DNA of 64,000 bases from Melastoma dodecandrum (GCA_029817715.1 JARUPY010000474.1:7874001-7938000), one strand, 5' to 3'. Shown: positions 37,137 to 49,330, numbered from the stretch's first letter. The notes: generated by a model from the sequence alone, not told the origin. Program-made: numbers and translations.

Positions 37137-38889
37137 CACCATCCTAGATGATAGGGCTTGCAGAAGATTCAGACAAATAAGATCCGTCAGGCTTCTATAA
37201 ATGAAAATCAGATAATCTTGGTTTCCAAAATTGATTGGCAGACCTTCTGGATACAGACACGTGTGGAGTGCGTCCACATTCAGATGGGTTGTCCTTTGCC
37301 ATGATTCATAAAGAATCTGGACGTGTTTAGATGTAAGAAAAGTGATTAAATGACCGTTTGATAGTTCCAGATCAGTCTGGAGAACCTTGTATCAGTGCTT
37401 TCCATATATAGAGCGATTTATTCCCTTAAAGGGAGTAGATTAACTCACATGGAAATAAATCGTAAATAAAATGATTTTAAACCATTTTAATTAACATAAA
37501 ATACCATATGAATGTATTTAAATAATCAGATGATTAATTTAAATAATTCGAAACTAACTTTTTGCATAGTAGTAGAAGCTTACTTTCTGTATGACATCAT
37601 CAAAACCATACTAACAAGCTTCCTACTTCAAGTAGCGAGTCGCTACTTCTAGCTAGAAATTCGAAACTATTCTCAAAATCAGAAGAGTAACTAAGATGCC
37701 AAAACATCAAGCCTTCAAAGTTGAACGTTATAATAAGAAATCAAGCCTTCAAACTTGAACCTTATAAAAAACACTACTTGAACTGTGCTCTCTAGCAAAT
37801 GATTTCATGCGGGAAATTTCCAAACCTCAGAAGTTCATCTGACTCGTGTCCACTCAGGATTCAGGAACAAAATTAGAGAAAAAGGAAGAAAAAGGAAAAA
37901 TGTGCAAGGAGAAAGGGGAGGGGAACTCGAGACCTTATGGACTAATTCCCAAACAATGTGGGACAAATGTTCATGGGCAAATGGGATTATAGGCTCAAAA
38001 CATAGATAGGCCTTTTGAATAATAAAACAAAATCCAACACAAACCTCCCTAAATATTAAGGCTTTTGTTCAACGTATAACTGGACAGGCTGTGTAAGTCT
38101 ATGGTAGTTGCTGCACTTGCGACACTTGTTCGGATAAGCATCTTTTCGGTGGAAACTGTAAGGCTGCATATTTTGTTGCTGGGATCATCTGAACACGGTT
38201 GTGCGGGGGTGGGTGGAGACTTTTGTGAAAGCGACAGTTTGAGGTAACTATCCGAATAGAATCCCGGTGAAGCGTATGAGGTCTGAAACGGCCAGTGTTA
38301 TGAATCAGCTTCCTTTGTCCAGGTATAAATCAGAAGAGGTCATTAAGGTATAAATATTCTAAATGAGCCCTTCATTACTTTTTTTTTTCCTTTTTCATAA
38401 TCAACTTGTTTGAGAGTTGACTACAGGGGGGCATTCGTGACCTTTTCTTTTTTTGATTTCTGGCAAGAAAAAACGGGCCGACGTCACAACAAGCGACGGA
38501 AGTTGGAGTTAACACAGCACTATCATCATCCCAGCACGAAATCTGTTCAGTTCCACATCAGGGTGGGGAAGGAGGTGGTCCCCTTCAAACACTCACTCAT
38601 CATCCAAAGAGTATTGAATAATGTTAGTTTGAATACTGACGAACAAAAGCCTAAAACTCCGGGGGGGTTCTGATGGAGTCCCATTGCTTAAACCTCAACC
38701 ACCAATGGATTCCACAGTCGTGGATTTTGACGTGGTAATGCAGAATTATGTCAACGAACCACACTCGAATTCGATTAGTGTTTTTTTAAGAAAATGGTTA
38801 GGGCATAATCGGAAAAGGCAATGATTAGGTTTGTTCAACATTTTTCAGAGGTTGTGGAGGAGGTAAAGGTGAGGTCATGGAACCGGGTT

Positions 38890-38913
38890 TGGGGGGGGGG
38901 GGGGGGGGGGGGG
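38890..38913. repeat. Homopolymer G run (24 bases)
   Basis: Uninterrupted G, preceded by ACCGGGTTT. The length may be inexact because such runs are hard to sequence. Confidence 0.85.
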
Positions 38914-39101
38914 CAGAGATAGAATGGTTCATGGAGATAGAATGGTTCATGATAATGACAAGTCTTTTCTTTCTGTTCCTAAAACATATTGCATCTTTCC
39001 CTCCTCTCTTCCGTCCAAATGTGGTGGAATAATCAATCATAGGACAGTGGTTGACCAACAATAGCCCAAAAAAAGTAGGCTCATTTTATTATTATAATAA
39101 T

Positions 39102-39123
39102 TACTACTACTACTACTACTACT
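39102..39123. repeat. (ACT)n microsatellite
   Basis: About seven ACT/TAC units, followed by ATT-type units. Confidence 0.9.
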
Positions 39124-40930
39124 ATTATTGTTATTGCTATGATTTCTGATGTTGTTTTCTGAAATTCTGCTTTTTTATCCCGAGTGAATTTTCTAGTGAT
39201 GTATTTTATGTTCCAATGATCATTTCATGGATGTGATGAAAGGTGGTGTTCTTTAATTCTATATTTAACGGCGTAACAATTGCCGATCTAAAGTTCCCTT
39301 TTGCTAGAGAGCCCCCAATTTCCCCAACCCGTTTCGATTTCCTGAAACCGACCGACCATTTCCCCCGTGAATGTGTGTGTCCTGAGTGTTGTTTGATTTT
39401 TTATTACATAGTGATGTGAGGAAAGGAGACACGGTTCCCTGACATTTTGGGACGTCTGGTCGGTGGTCGGTCGGCCTGGAAAAGTCGCCTGAACTTACCA
39501 TATGATCACTCGGTCGAGATGCTTCTTTTCATTCCGGGTCTCGTACTCGAGTTCCACGAGCGGAGAGAATTGCAGAGGTAAGTCCCTCGTGGGACGTTTG
39601 ACTCACGAATGGGATGAAAATGGCGGCGGATTCCCATTCCTTTATATTTGGGAGAATGATACTCTACTCCACCCATCGGTTACAATTTATTATACCATTT
39701 GTTTTGAAAACTATACGTACAAGTTTTAAAAATACGTCTTTATAAAAAAAAATATATATATGTTTTTAAAATTCGAATTTCAAAAGGGTTTCACTTTAAA
39801 ATAATGAAAGGGAAAAAAAACATAATGGGAGGGGAATCGATCTCCACGTGGAGGACTGGATGCATTTTGTTTCCAAGTGTTCGGTTCGCAGCTTTTAAAC
39901 TAACAACAAAAACCCAGTTAATATATGTTTTATTTTTGGTATATGTAGACAAAAAAAAAAATAGGAACAGGGAAAAGACAAGACAAGGTATGCCTTAACT
40001 TAGTCGAACGTGGAATGAGCTACTCTGTGCTGACGATTATTAATTAGTACTGGTATTAGCTTTTCCTATTAAAAGATACACCACGAGAACACGCCTTACG
40101 TTGTATTTTATTTGTTTTTTTTTGCTGTGTTGGGTTTTAAACCGAAACATTTGACTAGTAAGATTTGTCTAATTCCCCCTCATGACAAGGATGCTCCTCA
40201 TCCTGAGTTCTTAGTCAGGTTTTCATATTATATTTATCTTATCACTGACGCATCCCCTCCCCTATTAATACAGTGGTCCAAGGATTGAATGGTGATGATA
40301 TTTAATACTAGGATTAGGGTAATAATACTAAAACGGAAATGGACGACCCTCTCAATTGGTGGTTGCTGCCTTTTGTCCATTAGCAACAACCGACCACCTT
40401 GAATTACAAAATGCTTTCTTTAGGGACCTCTAAAAGTCTTGCCACTTATCGGTCAATTTCTCGCCAAACATGCCATTTGCTCTCTCTCTCTCTCTCCCTC
40501 TTTGTCCTATGCTAATCTTTCTATCTCCTCTTCTAATTGTCTTGTTTTTTAGAAAGAAAAAACAGAAGAAGATATTCTTAAGAAAAGTCAGTGTATTGAG
40601 AAACCATGCCCAACAAAAAAACATATTCTTCTTCCTTGGCAATCCTTTTCACAAAGCATGTTTAAGCTGATCTTACTTTATTAGTAAAGATTTCACTCAT
40701 TTTTCATTATCATTCCTACAAATTATTCAAAGGTAGATTGAAAACTCTAGCTAACATAAGTTAATAATTTTATTCGATTGTTTCATAGGTCGTGTTATTT
40801 AATATTTACCACCTGTTTGTTTACATCTAAAAATATGTATAAAAGCAATGGATCCAAGGGTTGGAATCACTGTCATTCCAAATTAATCAGCCACCGCCCT
40901 TGTCCCAGCTTTGCTTACATTTTCTTAATC

Positions 40931-42352
40931 ATGGGTTGCATCTTGAATCTCATCCCAAACCCTGTTCTTAACCCAACTCCATATTTCTCCCCCAACACCA
41001 TTCCCCATCATCAACAACAACATCCCTACAGGCATGCCAACATTATTCCTTTCACCAAGAGAAACCCTATGGTTGCATCCTCTTTTGCATGCCTCGATAG
41101 TTCTTGGCGCGGACATGGGATCGGAGCCGTTGATGGTGAGGAGAGGATTGGCGGATGTTTGGCCGATCTTTGGAGAGAAATCCAAGGTTGTAATAACTGG
41201 GAGGGGCTCTTGGAGCCTTCCTTGCACCCTCTACTGCAACGCGAGGCCGTGAGGTATGGCCGGTTCGTCGCCGCGTGTTATGATGCCTTTGACCTCGATC
41301 CTGGCTCGAAGCACTATTTGAGGTGCAAGTATGGGAAGAGGGTGATGTTTAGTCGGGTTGGACTGGAGGATTGTGGATATGAGGTCACCAAGTATGTGTA
41401 TGCGACCGCTCCTAGGGTTCAGCTACCAATTCAAGGTGCGGGGCAAGTGCCGAGGGAGAGGTGGGTCGGATACGTGGCCGAAGTGACGTCCGACCGTGAC
41501 AGCGAGATCCTCGGGAGGAGGGATTTGCTGGTGGTGTTCCGAGGGGCGGTGACACACCACGAGTGGATGAGCAGCCTCATGATGAACTCGTTGACTGTGA
41601 CGAACCTCGACCCACACGATGCGCGGCCAGAAGTGAAGGTTGAATCGGGGTTCCTGGGGATGTACACGTCCCCGGAGTGCAACGACAGGTTTGGGATCGG
41701 CAGCTGCCGTGACCAACTCCTGTCCGAAGTCTCCCGGTTGTTGAAGAAGTACAAGGACGAGGAAGTGAGTATAACCCTGGTTGGTCACAGCATGGGAAGC
41801 TCTTTGGCTCTTCTACTTGCCTATGATATTGCGGAGCTTCGACTGAACACTATACATCACACGAACAACCAACGAAGAAATAACCAGGAAGATGCATTGA
41901 TTCCCATCACCGTGTTCTCGTTCGGAGGCCCAAGGGTCGGGAATGGAGGATTCAAAGACCGATGCGAGGAACTTGGAATTAAGGTATTGCGAATAGTAAA
42001 CCCTAATGACCTGATAACGAGACTTCCCGGGGTTTTCTTTAATGAGGGCTTCAGGCCATGGAGCAACGGCTCGTGTTATGCTCATCTTGGTGTTGAGCTA
42101 ACGCTGGAGTCCATCAACATGCGAAGCCCATCATGCGCTCATGATATCAACAATTACATCAGCATCCTCAACAACCAGGCCGAATGCAATCCTTGGCGGG
42201 TTGAAAATATGAAATGGGGAGTCGATCTAAACAGACTAAACTTGCATGTCGAAACCGAAGAGTTGGTCCAGTACGCGCACAACTTTAGAGATTTCTTATG
42301 GAGAGGTCTCCAGAAGGGAAATTGTGAGTTCTCCGGTGAAACACGGGAATAG
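40931..42352 (+). CDS. Class I phospholipase A1 (PLA1-I, EG1/PLA1-I-alpha2-like), probably chloroplastic
   Basis: An intact single-exon frame, 473 residues from the ATG at 40931 (good context, A at -3 and G at +4). An in-frame ATG at 40835 would add 32 residues. A region rich in Pro, His and Ser at the N-terminus could be a transit peptide. The lipase domain starts with LWREIQGCNNWEGLLEPS. It has the substrate-side block RDLLVVFRGAVTHHEWMSSL and the nucleophile elbow GHSMG (Ser287). Asp360 (NPNDLITRLPG) and His404 (CAHDINNY) complete the likely Ser-Asp-His triad. Class I PLA1 enzymes (DAD1, DALL, DGL, EG1) release the sn-1 acyl chain of glycerolipids in plastids and can feed jasmonate synthesis. 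The subgroup placement near EG1 is a judgement from motif style. Confidence 0.9.
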   Translation: MGCILNLIPNPVLNPTPYFSPNTIPHHQQQHPYRHANIIPFTKRNPMVASSFACLDSSWRGHGIGAVDGEERIGGCLADLWREIQGCNNWEGLLEPSLHPLLQREAVRYGRFVAACYDAFDLDPGSKHYLRCKYGKRVMFSRVGLEDCGYEVTKYVYATAPRVQLPIQGAGQVPRERWVGYVAEVTSDRDSEILGRRDLLVVFRGAVTHHEWMSSLMMNSLTVTNLDPHDARPEVKVESGFLGMYTSPECNDRFGIGSCRDQLLSEVSRLLKKYKDEEVSITLVGHSMGSSLALLLAYDIAELRLNTIHHTNNQRRNNQEDALIPITVFSFGGPRVGNGGFKDRCEELGIKVLRIVNPNDLITRLPGVFFNEGFRPWSNGSCYAHLGVELTLESINMRSPSCAHDINNYISILNNQAECNPWRVENMKWGVDLNRLNLHVETEELVQYAHNFRDFLWRGLQKGNCEFSGETRE

Positions 42353-43724
42353 TCACGTGGTCGCAAAATAGTTGGTACAACTTCCTAAATTTCCCATGGA
42401 GATTATGTACAAAGCGATGGCCTAGCACAGAAGGCGTGTATGCTCAACTTCTAATGGTGTAACGATGATAGGTACTTCCTAACAGTTAGTTCTGATTGAT
42501 GCAAAACCGATTCCGATCCCTTAGATCATTCGGAAAAAGGAAATTGAACTGAATATGACATTTCGTGCCATGGTTTTTCTAATTCAGCGGCTAAAAGTCG
42601 TCGATAACAAGGACCGTTTGCAGCATTTCTATATCAAGAAATATGTCGATGTCAATTATGGGTGCACACAATACCAATTCAAAACTTGTGATGCCTCCAC
42701 TTCGAAGGGAATAAAGCGAGTCCTCGTAGAGCTATCCTGCATCACTGAATAAACACCAGCGATCGGCAACATATAAGGCTAATATTCATATATTCAGGAA
42801 CAGAAGAATAGGGGCATCCATGTATCCTGCCTGCCCCTAGCAACTGTTTGATCCCGCTATTACAGAGTATTAAGGTACAATCTGACCAAGCGAATGCAAC
42901 CATAATACTTTTGTGAATGGCGGGGGAATCATTTGTTGTTGTCGTCATTTCCAACATCCGGCGCCCATCGTTGCACATAAACAAAACAAGGAACCTCACA
43001 GTTCATGTTGGACACCGTGTTCCATTGTTAGAAAACAAATAAAGAGAGAAAGTTGCAGACGGCTTAAACTTTTAGGCTCCTCCCTCCATCAGAATTCACG
43101 AACGCCGCAGTGATGTCCAAAATGAAACACGTGAGGCACAAGTGATTGATTAGTGATCGAGAAAAAATCTCATCAGCCGGCGGCTGCTGTTGTAGTCTTT
43201 GGTCAGAAAGATGTGTACCCGGGTTATTGACCACCAGGGATGAGAGTCACATGTTGAGAGCTTCAAAACGAAAAAACCCTCTCGGGCGTACTAAAACTCC
43301 GGTAAAACACGAGGGATTGCTGCTCCTCAGTGGTGGCCACAGTCGCCGTTGTTCATGAGAAACGGTCGTCCGAAAGAAATGGTTTGATGGTGGTGGTGGT
43401 GGTGGATTTTCATTGTGCTCCGACCAAATCTATGACCTGATGGGATCGAGGACACCTCATGTCGGTGATGGTGAGAGGGAGGGAATATTTGACCATTGAA
43501 TTTGGGACAAAGCATTCGGCATCTTTTAATGTTAATCATCATTACATTTTTTTTTAGGTGTATCTTTATTAAATTTGATGTGTTGGTGGGTAGCAAAAAG
43601 TTAGTACCATGATTTGAATTCGTCGGATCAGGAAAACGTGGGACGCTTACCATAAGTTTTCTCTCTCTCTCTCTCTTTTGTGCAAGATGAAATACTTAAT
43701 ACCCATCTTCATGAAAATCGTAAA
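42353..43724. other. 3' side of the phospholipase gene and intergenic DNA
   Basis: The 3' untranslated region probably lies within the first few hundred bases; no strong polyadenylation signal was singled out. A TGG/GGT-rich run (about 43384-43406) and a (CT)n run (43661-43677) occur. No other gene is recognised. Confidence 0.45.
43661..43677. repeat. (CT)n microsatellite
   Basis: Eight CT units in a row. Confidence 0.9.
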
Positions 43725-43733
43725 TATAAAATA

Positions 43734-44725
43734 GGTAAAATATACGTTTGTAGCCCTAAGTATGGTCGAACTTTCTTCTCTATCAACATTTTACTTTGTT
43801 ATATGAACATGTCCGTAATTATGTATTGTACATTTTTCCTAACCAATTCGTAACGGCGTTACGCCTTATCATGATGTGGCAGTAACGAAGTCCTACGTGT
43901 ATCTTGATATGGCAATCTTACCTAGACAAAAAACTACAATGTTGGACAAAATATATATATATGGCATCAACTTTGAGCCAGCTTTCTGTTTTGTCATTAA
44001 GTGAGTTTGTTATATAATTTTGTCACCAACTTTTATTTTTATTTTGATTTTGCCAATCTTGAATTTCTTCTAGTGAAAGTCAAACGAGGCCTTAATATAG
44101 TCTGACCGGTGTTCTATAAAAGTGGAGTTTCAACCTATCATTCATTCGCCTAATAATCAACTTTACCCGTAGTAGCAGCCCCCTAAAAGAACATCATCCG
44201 ACCTACATCAATTTTGCGTGTTTTTTGACTGCATCAGAAACTATCATCCAACTTCGGCTGCCAATTCACTTGATTTGTCCATCAAAATTTTCAAATAAAA
44301 AATATATATGAGAAGTTTCAATATTATTTTCCATTTTTGTAATTTTTTTTCTTTCTTGGTCGATAAATGAAAATTGCCTATTAAGTTCCTGTTTGGCTTA
44401 CATTTGATAAAATTCAAAATTAGGCAAAATCAAAATAAAAATAAAAGTTTGTGACAAAATTATATAACAAACTAAGTTAATGACAAAACAGAGAGCTGAC
44501 TCAAAGTTGATGACGTAAATTGATATTTTGCCTATCCAGATAGAATTACCACGCCAAGATCCACGTAGAACTCCGTTACTACATGCCATGATAAGGCGTA
44601 ACGCCGATACGAATTGGCTAGAAAAATGGTATAACACATAGTTGCGGTCATGTTCATATAACAAAGTAAAATGTTGACAGAAAAGAAAGTTTGACCATAC
44701 TTAGGCTATAAACGTATATTTTGCC
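43734..44725. mobile_element. Non-autonomous Mutator-like element (TIR-MULE)
   Basis: A 992-bp element begins GGTAAAATATACG and ends with its near-complement CGTATATTTTGCC. The terminal inverted repeats extend about 340 bp on each side with roughly 85-90% pairing, around a ~320-bp centre. The flanks carry TATAAAATA at 43725-43733 and 44726-44734, a perfect 9-bp target duplication, the diagnostic length for Mutator-like elements. There is no transposase frame, so it would move only with an enzyme supplied elsewhere. The long arms would form a hairpin if transcribed. Confidence 0.92.
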
Positions 44726-44734
44726 TATAAAATA

Positions 44735-45308
44735 AATACTTATAAAAGATTAAAATAATCTTAAAAGCATGAATGTTCTTTAAAAAACATAGTACTTGGA
44801 TTAATAATTAATCACTCCACATACAACTTAAGTCTACGAATATTTTTCTTCATAAATATAGCCTTCAAGGGAGTTTTGAACGCTCCTTTTTTCTGATTGA
44901 CCACGCGGCCTGACAGCAAGGGGAAAAAGAAAAAAGAAAAGATTGATCGTGAAACACATAGCGAACTATGAAAAATTCCAGGTGAAACAACAGTGAAGCC
45001 CACCTACTATGGAAAATCATTCGTCTCGGAATCACCGTAATCTATTATAATTACGAAAAAGAAAACTACGGAAGACGAACATTCGTATAAAGCTTTAATA
45101 TATATATTAATAAAAGAATTAATTATTAGACGTATCCCTTATCTCTACCATAAACACAATTATTTGTGACGACGGCCGAAATATGAGGGTCTTCATCGCT
45201 TGCTCCTGGCCGGTGGAGCATTTTTGTTAGAGTTAGGACAAGTTGGATAGGAAATTCGCGCCTGCATGACGGGCTTTTACGCCTTTAGTCATCTAAATCG
45301 CATTAATT
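44735..45308. other. Spacer between the MULE and the Ogre-type element
   Basis: AT-rich with a short TATATATTAATA run near 45100. No gene or repeat is recognised. Confidence 0.5.
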
Positions 45309-48300
45309 TGTAATGCCTTAAATTAATGGGCCGACCCAATTTTGCATCCAAAGCCCAGTTCTTGTTAAAAGCCCAAAGCTCACCATTCCGAAAAAGACCA
45401 AAGCCCGGCTCTAACAATGCAAGCCCAACAAAGCCCAAGCCCAACCACATTTTTATTTATTTTATTTATTTTGTTGTTTTATTTTGTTTACTTTCAAGAT
45501 TATCCACTCCCTAACGGCCTAAACAAACCCAAAGGACGTCGAACAATTTTCGGGGGAAGGAGCCAACAGTTCGCCACTTGGCACTCCATCATTGGCTAAG
45601 GGAAAAGATTCCCCAAGGCCTGAACGCGGAAAACGGTTTGGAGGAAGGGAGGATTAAAGATTTTTGAAAAAAAAAAAAGAAAAAAGACAGAGAACGATCG
45701 GGTCGGTGGGGGGTCTTCTTCTTTTTTTTGGCTGGAGACTCTTTCCTGGGGGGTGAGGGGAAGACCTTTTCCCCACACCAACAGGACCTCAGTAGCTCAC
45801 TGGACGACGACCCGGTTTTCTTCAGTCACCTCTGCACAAGGTAAGAAGGAAACCTCCACCGGAACCCCTCCCGTCGACGGCCAACCCCCGTAAACAGTCA
45901 ACAACAACCGTGGAGAGACGTACCTCAACACCAAAATTCTCCCTCTCTCTGTTGCAGAAACGGGAACAAGCTCCCGTTTAGATGACCGATCATCTCCATT
46001 CTCCTGCCAACAATGGAGAACCAGCCCAAGCTCCTCGCGGACGCACTTAGCGGTGCGGGGAGCCCACCCTCTGCTTTAATATATTTTCCTTCTGTGCAGG
46101 CCTTTCAGATTAGCGTTCAGAGCTTCTCCAACGTTTGATGACCGGCTGCACCTCTCACCTGACTGTAGTTTCACCAAACGCGCACTTCTCGGCATCTACA
46201 AGCGGCAGTGAACCAGCTTCTCCAACTCCACGACTATGGCAAGCTCGACCTCCCAAGTCCAGGGCACGACGACCAGCTGCTCCCTAGCGACGACCCACGA
46301 CAGCAGCCCCTACTCCCCTCGGCGCCTCCCAACAACTCCATTCTCCAGACGTTGGCTCCCATCTCAATCTCCCGGCGCCCACAAGCCTTTGTCCCGGTGA
46401 ATCCTCCTCCTCCGGCGACCCGCATTCTAGCTCCACGACACTCTAGGACCAGCGGTGCACACCCGAGCTCGACGTCATCCCGACTTCACAGATCCCTTCC
46501 TCTCCTACGTCGCCCCACCAGTGCCTCTCCTATTGCATCCCCCGGCGATACCCGTCTCCTCAATCGCAAGACTGATGTTCCTAACCAATGCCGCACCTCA
46601 CCAGTAATAGGCGACCCCAAGGCGTGTCAGCCTCCCTAACGTCCGGCGATGCGGGGACGTCCTCAGAATCAGCGTCTTCCTCGGCGCCCCCGGATTCAGC
46701 AGTGACGTGTATCTGGCCCCTCCCCCACAGTCCATCTCCTCCGATCCTGACAGCAACGGCTCCCTCCTCCGGCACTCCCCAGTGATGGTTCCCCGGTGCC
46801 AGCTATCCCTCCAGCCGTCCTCACTCCAGCAAACCTGCAAATCCAGCATAGAAGTCCTCCCGACGCGCACACGAGTCTCCCATCGTGAGCGTGCGTGCTC
46901 GGGAGGTGTGGAGTGGGCTGTTTCCCATCGCGAGCGCCCTTTCTCCCATGAACATTTCCAGGATTCATGTCGATCGAACTCCATTCTCGGTGAGTCACTG
47001 CACCAGCTGCTTCCTATTCATTTTGTAGACCCCTTAGAAAAATCTAACCTCATTTATTGTTCTTGTTTGCATGAACACACGCTGCGGCATCTTCGAGACA
47101 TCGTAACCGGAGGTAGCGAGCTCAAAACTATGCGAAATCAGGTCCACTCCCTTCCTACTTCCTCTGTGACTTCATCAATAGCTTCTGGGACTTGTTTGTG
47201 CTGTAAATTGCTCGAACTATCTGCGATTGTTGGGATATACGCATGCTGAAATTGGAATGTTGTTCGCTGCCGCATGTTCCAAACGTTTTCCAGCATAACT
47301 CCTTGTCCTGTGCATGGATTGATCTGTTCTTTCACTCCTTGGCTTCCTTTCTCGATGGAGAACAACTTCTCTGTTGAAATTTTTTTCAAACAGACTCGTT
47401 TTACCAATGTTTGTCCTCTTCGTATGCTGGAGAACGCAGCTGCCCCGTTCTGCGCATCCGCGGAATGTGCAGTTGCACTCCATCAGGCTTAGTTTTGACT
47501 GTATAGCTCGGATTTGCTTAAAGCTACTTGGATTCATTTCTTTTTTGGCTATTCTACAACTTTCGTGCTTTAAGCTTCTCCATTTGACACTTGCTTGATC
47601 GAGTTTTGTTTGTTCGAAAAAGGCAACCTGTTTCTGTGTATGAGTGGAATAGCTGCCTCTGTTTTTTCGGACATAACTCGAACATCAAAGCTCCGTTTCA
47701 CCTGAAATTGGTTGGAACGGATTTCTCTTTAAGTTTTCTAAAACTTTTGTGTTATACACTTTTCTGTTAAACATACACATCCTGGTCAAATCGCTGTTGG
47801 AGTGCAGATAGAACAGATGTGCTATCGCATTTCAGGGCAGATTCATACTAGAGCTTTTGAAACCATATTTGAGCCCTCTACAAATCTTATTCTTTGAGTT
47901 TTTGCTTTCGGGATCATCTGGTTAGTCTAAACATTCAGAAAAGACGAAGACTTCTAATGTCTCTTGCCCTTTTGCGGCAGCATGAGTATCTTGCGCACCA
48001 GATAGCGTAATTTACTCGTTTGAGTTCTGAATGGATTAAAATTGAACCGAGAGTTAGATCTTTTAATTTACTACAATTTCTGTGTTTTACACTTTTTATT
48101 TTGAACAAGTTTAGCCTACAGTCAAACATGGTCAAACTTGATCTGCGGTGCTGGCCGATTGAAACACCTTCTATTCGAATGTCTAGATTCTCCGCTACGC
48201 TGGCAGCAAACTACAGATCCATTTTTCCTAAAATTTTTCAAGCTAAATCATGATTGAGTTATCTAGCATGTGACAAAATTTCATATTTTTTTGACGAAAG

Positions 48301-49303
48301 AGTGAGGAGTTATGAAATTTTTTTTTTTCATCATTCTGCTGGTCAAGGATTGCTTATGCAAGAGACTTAATTACATTCTTTGCTTTGTAGAATGAGATCC
48401 CGCCGTTGGATTCGTTTGAAATTTTATATTCTGATTTCTTATCAAGATACAGATCTGTAGGTTTTGATTTCACTTAGATCGGATGATTCTAAGTGAAGTT
48501 ATGCTCTTATTTCCAAACCTGCGTATGCTGCATTCTCATCTATGCTACGGCTGACTTTGCATGTGCATAATTCGCAATTCCACCGTTGGATTTTGCTGAT
48601 ATTTTACAAACATGCTTGTTGTTAACCTGTTTACTTAATGTGCGGTTAGATCGTAAATCTTTTGAATTAGTTGAAACTTGTGCTCGTTTCTTTGATTTCG
48701 AATTGTTGTTTTGGACTTTGAAAATGAAAGTCAACTAATCACTCTTACATTTTCTTTGCATGTACACTGAGCACGCAATTTCGAAAGAACAACTCCAATC
48801 TTTCGAAGACTGACTTGAAGGCGCGCGTATCAAACCGCGTGGATCCACCCCGGCCTAAAAAACCGCGGGTTCGAAGACAAAGCGGCACCAACCTTCAATT
48901 TAAGGTACAAAGGGGAGGTGCGGGCCTCCCCGAATTTCATTTTAAAAGCCCACTTGTAACGGATTGCGGGCCCAAGTGCATAGGCCCGCAATCACCGCCC
49001 CTTCCCCGCTCTTTTGATCTAAATTATTGTCTGTGGTTGCGTGTGAGGCCTCCCCCGAAATTCGCGAGCGAGGCCTTAACGCAGCCTTTCGCTCGTCGCC
49101 TCCAGGGAACTGGAGACGGTTGGCGAAACGCCCCACAGACCCGTTCGCGAATCAAGGGAAAGCCCAACCCGGGGCCCCTTTCCGCAGCGTCCGGCGTTCG
49201 AGCCGTAACGCCGACCGGACTGGGCCTCGGGGGAGCGGGCCCGGATCCTCGGGCTTGCCGGAACCGCCGCCGCGCGCCGCTAGGCCGGAAGGGCGCGCGC
49301 ACA
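45309..49303 (+). repeat. 5' LTR of the Ogre-type element
   Basis: It starts TGTAATGCCTTAAATTAATG, the same as at 61482, and is taken to end at ...GCGCACA just before the primer-binding site, about 4.0 kb. The part 45309-49045 matches the 3' LTR except for 46045-47571, which the 3' copy lacks. The GC-rich tail 49046-49303 has no partner in the 3' LTR within the window, so the end is inferred. The proline-rich frame at 46208-46639 and others here are not called as genes. Confidence 0.8.
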
Positions 49304-49310
49304 TCCCGGA

Positions 49311-49328
49311 TGGCGACTCCGCTGGGGA
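49311..49328 (+). other. Primer-binding site of the Ogre-type element
   Basis: TGGCGACTCCGCTGGGGA begins with TGG (pairs with a tRNA CCA end) shortly after the LTR end. The tRNA is not assigned. Confidence 0.7.
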
Positions 49329-49330
49329 TA

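Larger units (their letters stand above)
35560..37440 (-). repeat. Copia LTR-related remnant, minus strand
   Basis: On the minus strand, about 36000-35930 reads GAATTCCATCCTATAAGGGA, then GTAGGCGATTGCCGAACA, then GTGTCTCATTTACTTTC, the same R-U5-like order as in the 697-bp array. About 36104-36070 matches the array's GTAGAAAGGCCTTTGGGCTA region. A PPT-like CCAATGGGGGAA followed by TGTTTTAATG lies at about 37070-37050 (minus) and may mark an LTR edge. The outer limits and the lineage are uncertain. Confidence 0.5.
37441..40930. other. Intergenic and 5' side of the phospholipase gene
   Basis: No second gene is recognised in this ~3.5 kb. It contains an inverted CTACTTCAAGTAG motif (37623-37635) followed by AGTCGCTACTTCTAGC, a 24-base G run (38890-38913), an ACT microsatellite (39102-39123) and a CT-rich stretch (about 40478-40502). 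The frame at 38410-38673 has no domain and is not called. The CT-rich stretch may belong to the promoter or leader of the phospholipase gene. Confidence 0.45.

Noticed and set aside
38410..38673. 87-codon frame as a small gene
   Set aside because: No recognisable domain, homopolymer tracts at both ends, no supporting signals.
40778..40834. Extension of the phospholipase upstream to 40778
   Set aside because: The first codon there is TTG, not ATG; not a plausible plant start.
41423..41788. Antisense frames over the phospholipase gene
   Set aside because: Shadows of a GC-rich coding exon; no domain.
46208..46639. 143-codon Pro/Ser-rich frame in the 5' LTR
   Set aside because: It lies in the LTR segment missing from the 3' LTR, has no domain, and its composition follows the GC/CT-rich DNA; overlapping frames on both strands are similarly open.
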